Of a DNA stretch of 64,000 bases, positions 59,634 through 64,000 are shown one piece after another (position 1 is the first letter of the stretch; each line of letters opens with the position of its first letter). The position numbers and the translations under genes were made by a program. The notes under the pieces were generated by a model that saw only the letters and a list, made by a program, of their open reading frames with translations, was not told the origin of the DNA and did not search any database. Origin of the DNA: Prevotella sp. (GTDB lineage: Bacteria; Bacteroidota; Bacteroidia; Bacteroidales; Bacteroidaceae). The stretch lies in assembly GCA_017623155.1 (NCBI GenBank), contig JAGAPR010000004.1, positions 1-64,000 of the forward strand. The letters run 5' to 3'.

Positions 59634-60838
59634 TTAACTATCCATTTGCTAATATCGTTGAGAACTTCCTGCGATATTGTTTCTTCTATCTCGGCATATT
59701 CACCAACCTTGCCGGTGGTGCAGTGCTGGAACAGATGATTTAGTCCCGCATACTTCTTTATGTTCGCATTGTTGCCCGTAGGCAGGTTGCGACGTATGGA
59801 TTCGAGGTTTATGTCTGCATCAACCTGCAAGTCTTTGTCGCCGTTTATTGCCATCACAGGGCATTTAGTGCGTGCGATATCCGCCTTTGGTGAGAAATCG
59901 ATGAAGTAGTTTGTCCATGCGTTGTTCTGACTTTTTGCCATGGTTCTTACTTGTTCGAGCGTAATGGTTTGTATACCTGATATTGCCTGTGTCTGTTTGA
60001 GTAACAGACTGTCTCCTCTTACGGCGCATCCCGCCATGCTCACGATAAAGTCGGCCTTGCCGCGGGCGGCGAGCATGAACGCCACTGTGCCGCCCTCACT
60101 GTGTCCGAGCGCACCTATTTTGCTGAATTTTCCCGTAGAGCGCAGGTATTCGATGCCCGCTGCGGCATCTTCCATTGCGTCGCCGGTGGTGAATGTTGTG
60201 GCATCTCCGGTCGATTTTCCGGTCGCTCTGTCGTCGTATCTGAGTGTGGCTATGCCGTGGAGTGCCATGTGGTCGGCGATTACGAGGAAAGGTTTGTGTC
60301 CGAATACTTCCTCGTCTCTGTTCTGCTGTCCGCTGCCGGTAATCATTATCATCACAGGTATTTTGCTTTTTCCGTCGTACCCCGCGGGGTAGGTGAGCGT
60401 GCCTGCGAGTGTGGCTCCGCCTTTCGTGTTGTCAAACGTCACTTCTTCCGTGGCGTAGCCGAATGGCGGTTGCGGTGTTTGAGGTCTTTTCCGCTCTATT
60501 ATCGTCTTTTCAAGATTGAGCGGAAACCTCATGCCCATCTGGCAGAACTCCCCTTGCATGGTGTTGCCGTGCAGTCGGCCGGCGTATGTTCCGCCGATGG
60601 CTGGGATAGATATGTTGAGCGAGTCGGTCGAAATATGGTTGGTGTTTGCCTCTATTCCGAACGCACCTTGGTCGGGACTGTCCACCGTACACTTGCCGTC
60701 TTTAATGTTAATAACGAGCGGCAGAGTCATCGCCCCTGCTTTTAAATTGCCTTTCCATGCCCCATCGAGTGTTTGGGCGCATAGTTGAGTGCATGTCATG
60801 ACCATGCAGATAAATGTCAAAAAATTCTTTTTTATCAT
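59630..60838 (-). CDS. Secreted alpha/beta hydrolase
   Basis: A 402-residue exported hydrolase with signal peptide MIKKNFLTFICMVMTCTQLCA. An N-terminal beta domain (about 25-115: LDGAWKGNLKAGAMTLPLVINI) precedes the alpha/beta fold with the oxyanion region VPVMIMITGSGQQNRDEEVF and nucleophile Ser in IGALGHSEGGTVAFMLAARG; the acid is probably in MAINGDKDLQVD and the His in KYAGLNHLFQH. This domain pairing is common in Bacteroidota esterases/peptidases of unknown substrate. The last codons and the TGA stop overlap the palindromic repeat. Confidence 0.85.
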   Translation of the reverse strand: MIKKNFLTFICMVMTCTQLCAQTLDGAWKGNLKAGAMTLPLVINIKDGKCTVDSPDQGAFGIEANTNHISTDSLNISIPAIGGTYAGRLHGNTMQGEFCQMGMRFPLNLEKTIIERKRPQTPQPPFGYATEEVTFDNTKGGATLAGTLTYPAGYDGKSKIPVMIMITGSGQQNRDEEVFGHKPFLVIADHMALHGIATLRYDDRATGKSTGDATTFTTGDAMEDAAAGIEYLRSTGKFSKIGALGHSEGGTVAFMLAARGKADFIVSMAGCAVRGDSLLLKQTQAISGIQTITLEQVRTMAKSQNNAWTNYFIDFSPKADIARTKCPVMAINGDKDLQVDADINLESIRRNLPTGNNANIKKYAGLNHLFQHCTTGKVGEYAEIEETISQEVLNDISKWIVK

Positions 60839-60860
60839 TTGATTTTGTTGTTGATAATGT

Positions 60861-61052
60861 TCATTGCTCAGGTTGCTTTTTCTTTTTGGGCAGTCTGCCG
60901 GCTTTTCGCAATGCTTCGTTGATAATCCATTGCAGCTGTCCGTTGGTGGAACGAAACTCGTCGGCCGCCCATGCTTCGATTGCGTCCATCATATCATTGT
61001 CAATCCTGAGAATGAAATTTTTGTTCTTTGTCTTCCCGTTGTTTGCTGCCAT
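60861..61052 (-). CDS. Arc-like ribbon-helix-helix protein
   Basis: A 63-residue DNA-binding protein. The ribbon is KNFILRIDNDMMDAIEAWAADE, followed by a helix FRSTNGQLQWIINEALRKAGRLP and a Lys-rich tail (KKKKQPEQ). The RHH fold dimerises to bind operators, as in Arc and many antitoxins. No toxin is next to it. It is 115 bases downstream of the SPFH gene with a degenerate repeat between, and similar small proteins accompany SPFH genes in related genomes as far as I remember. Confidence 0.75.
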   Translation of the reverse strand: MAANNGKTKNKNFILRIDNDMMDAIEAWAADEFRSTNGQLQWIINEALRKAGRLPKKKKQPEQ

Positions 61053-61089
61053 TTATACAGTTTGTGGTTGTTTAATGCCAATTCTTAAT

Positions 61090-61166
61090 TTAAAGAAATC
61101 GTAATTCAATAAATCGTAATCGGCGGAGCCGATAACTCATAATTCGTTATTCGTAAGTCGTAACTC
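61090..61166. repeat. Degenerate TCGTAATTC-type repeat
   Basis: Several imperfect TCGTAATTC / GAATTACGA units surround a short stem, ATCGGC-GGA-GCCGAT (near 61119-61133). It looks like a decayed member of the group seen at 46770-46930. It lies between the SPFH and RHH genes. Confidence 0.5.
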
Positions 61167-61167
61167 A

Positions 61168-62145
61168 TTAATGGTTCAGCGTGCCTGTGTTCACCACAGG
61201 TTGTGCCTGCTCGTCACTGCAGAGAACCACGAGAAGATTGCTCACCATGGCTGCTTTCTTGTCATCGTCGAGCTCCACTATGTTCTCGTCAGATAGCTTG
61301 TCGAGAGCCATTTTTACCATTGACACGGCACCTTCGACAATTTTTTCGCGGGCGTTGATGATGGCGGAAGCCTGTTGGCGGCGCAACATCACGGCCGCGA
61401 TTTCGGGCGCGTAGGCCAAATAGTTGATGCGGGCTTCTACCACTTCGATGCCTGCCATGGCCAGTCGCTCATCGAGTTTCACTTCGAGTTGTTGGTTTAT
61501 CTCGTCGCCACCGCTGCGCAGGGTCAACTCTTCGGTGTGACTGTCGGTGCTGTCGTATGCGTATTGACCGGCCACTTGTCGCAGCGCGGCGTCGCTTTGA
61601 GTCTTTACGAAGTTCTCAAAAGCGTTCATCATGCTTGTCACCGATGTTCCGATAGTCACCTCGTTCTTGTTCGCCGCACCCGATTGGGCCATCGTTTGCG
61701 AGTCTATTTCAAACATAGCCTTGTATGTATCTTTCAGTTTCCATACCAAAACGAGGCCTATCATCACCGGATTTCCCGTCTTGTCATTAACTTTTATAGG
61801 CTCGGCATCGAGATTTCTTGCGCGCAAAGACAACTTCTTGGTGGTTAAAAACGGGTTTACCCAAAAGTAACCGGTGTCGGTAAATGTGCCTCTGTACTTG
61901 CCGAAGAAAACCATAACCCGTGCCTCGTTGGGCTCGAGCATGATGAAACCGTTCCAGATGAAAAACGTGATTATGAGTGTGGCGACAGACGCTCCGATGA
62001 GAATGCCGCCCGCAGTGTTTTCCAAAATGATGCCGTATACAAAGCCTCCGGCTGCTCCGAGTGTCAGGATTAGGTTGATGAATAGCATCAAAAATCCGTT
62101 AAGTTTCATTCCGTTGAATGCAAATTCTTTCTTTTCCATATTCAA
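61168..62145 (-). CDS. SPFH/band 7-domain protein
   Basis: A 325-residue membrane protein. Two hydrophobic segments (about 17-42 and 44-66) are followed by the stomatin/prohibitin-type domain: NEARVMVFFGKYRGTFTDTGYFWVNPF, LSLRARNLDAEPIKVNDKTGNPV and VVEARINYLAYAPEIAAVMLRRQQASAII, then a coiled C-terminal part. SPFH proteins build membrane microdomains or cap proteases such as FtsH; a role here is not evident. It is a single gene or a unit with the RHH protein. Confidence 0.88.
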   Translation of the reverse strand: MNMEKKEFAFNGMKLNGFLMLFINLILTLGAAGGFVYGIILENTAGGILIGASVATLIITFFIWNGFIMLEPNEARVMVFFGKYRGTFTDTGYFWVNPFLTTKKLSLRARNLDAEPIKVNDKTGNPVMIGLVLVWKLKDTYKAMFEIDSQTMAQSGAANKNEVTIGTSVTSMMNAFENFVKTQSDAALRQVAGQYAYDSTDSHTEELTLRSGGDEINQQLEVKLDERLAMAGIEVVEARINYLAYAPEIAAVMLRRQQASAIINAREKIVEGAVSMVKMALDKLSDENIVELDDDKKAAMVSNLLVVLCSDEQAQPVVNTGTLNH

Positions 62146-62178
62146 AATTGTATTTAATGTGATATTGTTTTGATATCA

Positions 62179-62186
62179 CAAATATA
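62179..62186 (-). promoter_or_regulatory. -7 promoter element of the SPFH gene
   Basis: Minus-strand TATATTTG, about 33 bases before the ATG at 62145. Confidence 0.5.
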
Positions 62187-62296
62187 TGAATAATTCTTTG
62201 TATATTCATCATTTATAATGTCAATTTTATACTATTTTAACAAAAAAAGCGGTTCAAATCTGTTTGCTGTTGGAGGTGAATTGCATTGTTTTTGAT

Positions 62297-62305
62297 TAAT
62301 TTTGC
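62297..62305 (+). promoter_or_regulatory. -7 promoter element of mnmA
   Basis: TAATTTTGC ends three bases before the mnmA ATG at 62309, so transcription should begin at or next to the start codon. Confidence 0.65.
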
Positions 62306-62308
62306 GCC

Positions 62309-63379
62309 ATGGAAAAGTTGGAAGATAAGAAGATAGCAGTGCTCCTCTCGGGAGGAGTAGACAGCTCTGTGGTTGTTCATGAGCTGGCTGTCAAGGGATT
62401 AAAGCCCGATTGCTTCTATATAAAGATAGGGCCGGAGGAACAGGAAGAGTGGGATTGCTCGAGCGAGGAAGACTTGGAAATGGCCACTGTTGTGGCCGCA
62501 AAGTACGGTTGTAAGTTGCAGGTTATAGACTGTCACCGCGAGTATTGGGACGGAGTCACCCGATATACGATGGACAAGGTGCGTGCGGGACTGACTCCAA
62601 ATCCTGATGTTATGTGTAACAGACTTATCAAATTCGGTGCGTTTCATGAAAAAATGGGGCACAACTACGACCTTATCGCCACCGGACATTATGCACAGAC
62701 GGAGATGGAAGACGGTAAGAAGTGGCTCGTCACAAGTCCCGATCCGGTGAAAGACCAGACCGATTTTCTCGCACAGATATACGATTGGCAGTTGCGTAAG
62801 GCTCTGTTTCCAATCGGCCACTACATGAAAGACGAGGTGAGGGAAATCGCGGAGCGCGAGCATTTGGTCAATGCCAAACGCAAAGACTCGCAGGGTATCT
62901 GCTTCTTGGGCAAGATAAACTATAACGAATATATCCGGCGTTATCTCGGAGAGAATCCGGGCGATGTTCTGGAATTGGAGACAGGAAAGAAAATCGGGAG
63001 TCACCGCGGACTTTGGTTTCACACCATCGGACAGCGTCACGGCCTCGGTTTCGGTGGCGGACCGTGGTATGCGGTGAAAAAAGACGTGGCAGGGAACATC
63101 CTTTATGTGAGCCACGGCTTTGAACCGAGCGCGGCGTATAAGGATGTTTTCCCGATAAAAGATTTCCATTTCCTCACCGAGCTGGTTGATATGCAGCGCG
63201 TGACATTCAAGATAAGACATACGCCCGAGTATCATCCCGCGACATTGGAAAAGACGGGCGAAGGCTCGTATATCGTTCGTGCTTCGCATCCCATACAGGG
63301 AGTGGCACCGGGACAGTTCTGTGTCGTATATGATGAGCGGCACCATCGCTGCTTCGGGTCGGGCGAGATAACTGTGTAA
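62309..63379 (+). CDS. mnmA: tRNA-specific 2-thiouridylase MnmA
   Basis: A 356-residue enzyme that puts sulfur on U34 of Lys, Glu and Gln tRNAs. The PP-loop is VLLSGGVDSSVVVHEL (about 12-27), the first catalytic Cys lies in NPDVMCNRLIKFG, the second in DSQGICFLGKINYNEYI, and HTIGQRHGLGFGGGPWYAV is conserved. Length is typical. The promoter sits directly against the ATG. A hairpin terminator follows 5 bases after the stop. Confidence 0.96.
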   Translation: MEKLEDKKIAVLLSGGVDSSVVVHELAVKGLKPDCFYIKIGPEEQEEWDCSSEEDLEMATVVAAKYGCKLQVIDCHREYWDGVTRYTMDKVRAGLTPNPDVMCNRLIKFGAFHEKMGHNYDLIATGHYAQTEMEDGKKWLVTSPDPVKDQTDFLAQIYDWQLRKALFPIGHYMKDEVREIAEREHLVNAKRKDSQGICFLGKINYNEYIRRYLGENPGDVLELETGKKIGSHRGLWFHTIGQRHGLGFGGGPWYAVKKDVAGNILYVSHGFEPSAAYKDVFPIKDFHFLTELVDMQRVTFKIRHTPEYHPATLEKTGEGSYIVRASHPIQGVAPGQFCVVYDERHHRCFGSGEITV

Positions 63380-63383
63380 AATA

Positions 63384-63417
63384 ATAAAAGCGTAGCCAAA
63401 AGGCTACGCTTTTATTA
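63384..63417. terminator. Bidirectional terminator
   Basis: AATAAAAGCGTAGCC (63384-63398) pairs with GGCTACGCTTTTATT (63403-63417) around AAAA. It separates the convergent mnmA and acetylxylan esterase-like genes and overlaps the stop codon of the latter. Confidence 0.92.
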
Positions 63418-64000
63418 TTTCTTTATTTTGCTTTTCATCCATTCCACAGATTCATCATTGGTCTCGGGAAAACGCCAATGACCGCTTGTGGGAGTTATGT
63501 GCAGCACCTTTTCGGACTTAATCTCGTTGTAAGCTGAGAATGTCGAGGTCGGTGAGCACGTTTCATCGTTATATCCGAACGAGTAGAATACAGGACATTT
63601 GATGCATCGTGCAAAGTTTACCACGTCATAATACTGGAGAGTTTCTTCCGTACCTGCGGACTCGGTTGTGTTTCGGAAATACTTTGGCCAGCCGCCGGCA
63701 CGGTCGTATTTGAAGCCGAGCACGTCGCAAAGGGCGGGGTAGAACGGTGAGCAGAACGTAACTTTCGGGTTTAGCGCGGCCGTTATTATTGATAAGGCTC
63801 CGCCTTGGCTGCCGCCTGTCACGCCCACATTGATGCCGTCCCATTCGGGAAGAGAGCACAGGAAATCCACGCATCTGGAGCACCCGGCGTAAACATCGCG
63901 ATAGTAGAACGTCTCCTTTGAGCCTATACCGTTGCGGTTGTAGTTGTCGGCTATCTTCTGAGCTTCCTTATATTCCTCATCGTTCAGCTCGGGGTTGCAT
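63415..64000 (-). CDS. Acetylxylan esterase-like protein (AXE1 family), 5' end beyond window
   Basis: The visible C-terminal 194 codons stay open to the right edge, so the start lies outside. The sequence NGIGSKETFYYRDVYAGCSR precedes FLCSLPEWDGINVGVTGGSQGGALSII, where GGSQGG holds the nucleophile Ser. CPVFYSFGYNDETCSP provides the Asp, and the His is in ITPTSGHWRFPETN. This fits the AXE1/cephalosporin C deacetylase family, which deacetylates xylan and xylo-oligosaccharides. Whether it has a signal peptide cannot be seen. Confidence 0.88.
   Translation of the reverse strand, partial: CNPELNDEEYKEAQKIADNYNRNGIGSKETFYYRDVYAGCSRCVDFLCSLPEWDGINVGVTGGSQGGALSIITAALNPKVTFCSPFYPALCDVLGFKYDRAGGWPKYFRNTTESAGTEETLQYYDVVNFARCIKCPVFYSFGYNDETCSPTSTFSAYNEIKSEKVLHITPTSGHWRFPETNDESVEWMKSKIKK

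Noticed and set aside
60861..61052. Toxin-antitoxin pair around the RHH protein
   Set aside because: The RHH protein could be an antitoxin by fold, but no toxin-like ORF is adjacent; the neighbours are a hydrolase and an SPFH protein.

Overview
The window looks like chromosomal DNA of a strict or near-strict anaerobe of the order Bacteroidales, and I would guess a gut or rumen Prevotella-like lineage (moderate confidence for the order, low for the genus). The reasons are the recurrent Bacteroidota promoter element TAnnTTTGC in front of most transcription units, the near absence of Shine-Dalgarno sequences, family-level markers (DUF4421, DUF1460, DUF3822, DUF5683, a Bacteroidota-type serine palmitoyltransferase, bifunctional hisB), and the gene order parA-parB-DUF5683-mltD-rsh. 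No rRNA, CRISPR array, transposase, restriction system or recognisable defence island is present.

Layout. 1-221: the AT-rich edge of what may be an integrated element, ending in a tRNA-Ser-like 3' end. 222-2801: a frameshifted LRR lipoprotein, hisB and a membrane protein. 2882-6218: an oxidoreductase and envelope-protein operon (Gfo/Idh/MocA, DUF4421, DUF1460, YkvA-like). 6276-9164: tRNA-Cys, a small Cys-rich membrane protein, a lipid kinase divergent from serine palmitoyltransferase, tRNA-Pro. 9988-15711: peroxiredoxin, ZIP transporter, acetyltransferase, etfB-etfA-acyl-CoA dehydrogenase. 15789-24528: MscS, PBP4-type dacB, nadB, a double-domain SGNH esterase, dnaG. 24619-34480: queD, queE, cls, rsmD, DUF3822, a pilin-like protein, a RecD-like helicase, a phosphopantetheinyl transferase, rmuC, dinB. 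34517-35700: a small accessory region with a long inverted repeat, two small envelope genes and an operator-like dyad array. 35733-49721: alaS, MerR, DMT exporter, pectinesterase, rsh, mltD, DUF5683, parB, parA, surE, lpxB. 50056-57162: ferredoxin-type membrane protein, YitT, cdsA, ftsH, rsfS, tRNA-Gln, nhaD. 58501-64000: SGNH lipoprotein, alpha/beta hydrolase, RHH protein, SPFH protein, mnmA, and an acetylxylan esterase cut by the window end.

The gene content is mostly housekeeping: lipid and envelope synthesis, DNA replication and repair, tRNA modification, stringent response, chromosome partitioning. Four secreted or exported carbohydrate-esterase-like genes (pectinesterase, two-domain SGNH/CE12-like, SGNH lipoprotein, AXE1-like) point to deacylation of plant pectin and hemicellulose.

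The most unusual material is not protein-coding. Three copies of a 449-bp element lie at 9323, 18455 and 57823(-). They have exactly equal length and equal internal spacing despite roughly 20% divergence, and each lies upstream of a gene read in the same direction. A palindromic repeat has been inserted in frame into the RecD-like helicase, and a clear relative of it lies between two genes at 59551. Two operator-like arrays (TACAA-N5-TTGTA every 22 bp; TGCACT-N5-AGTGCA every 32 bp), a 52-bp perfect inverted repeat between parA and parB, and a nested leader structure before an esterase gene also deserve attention.
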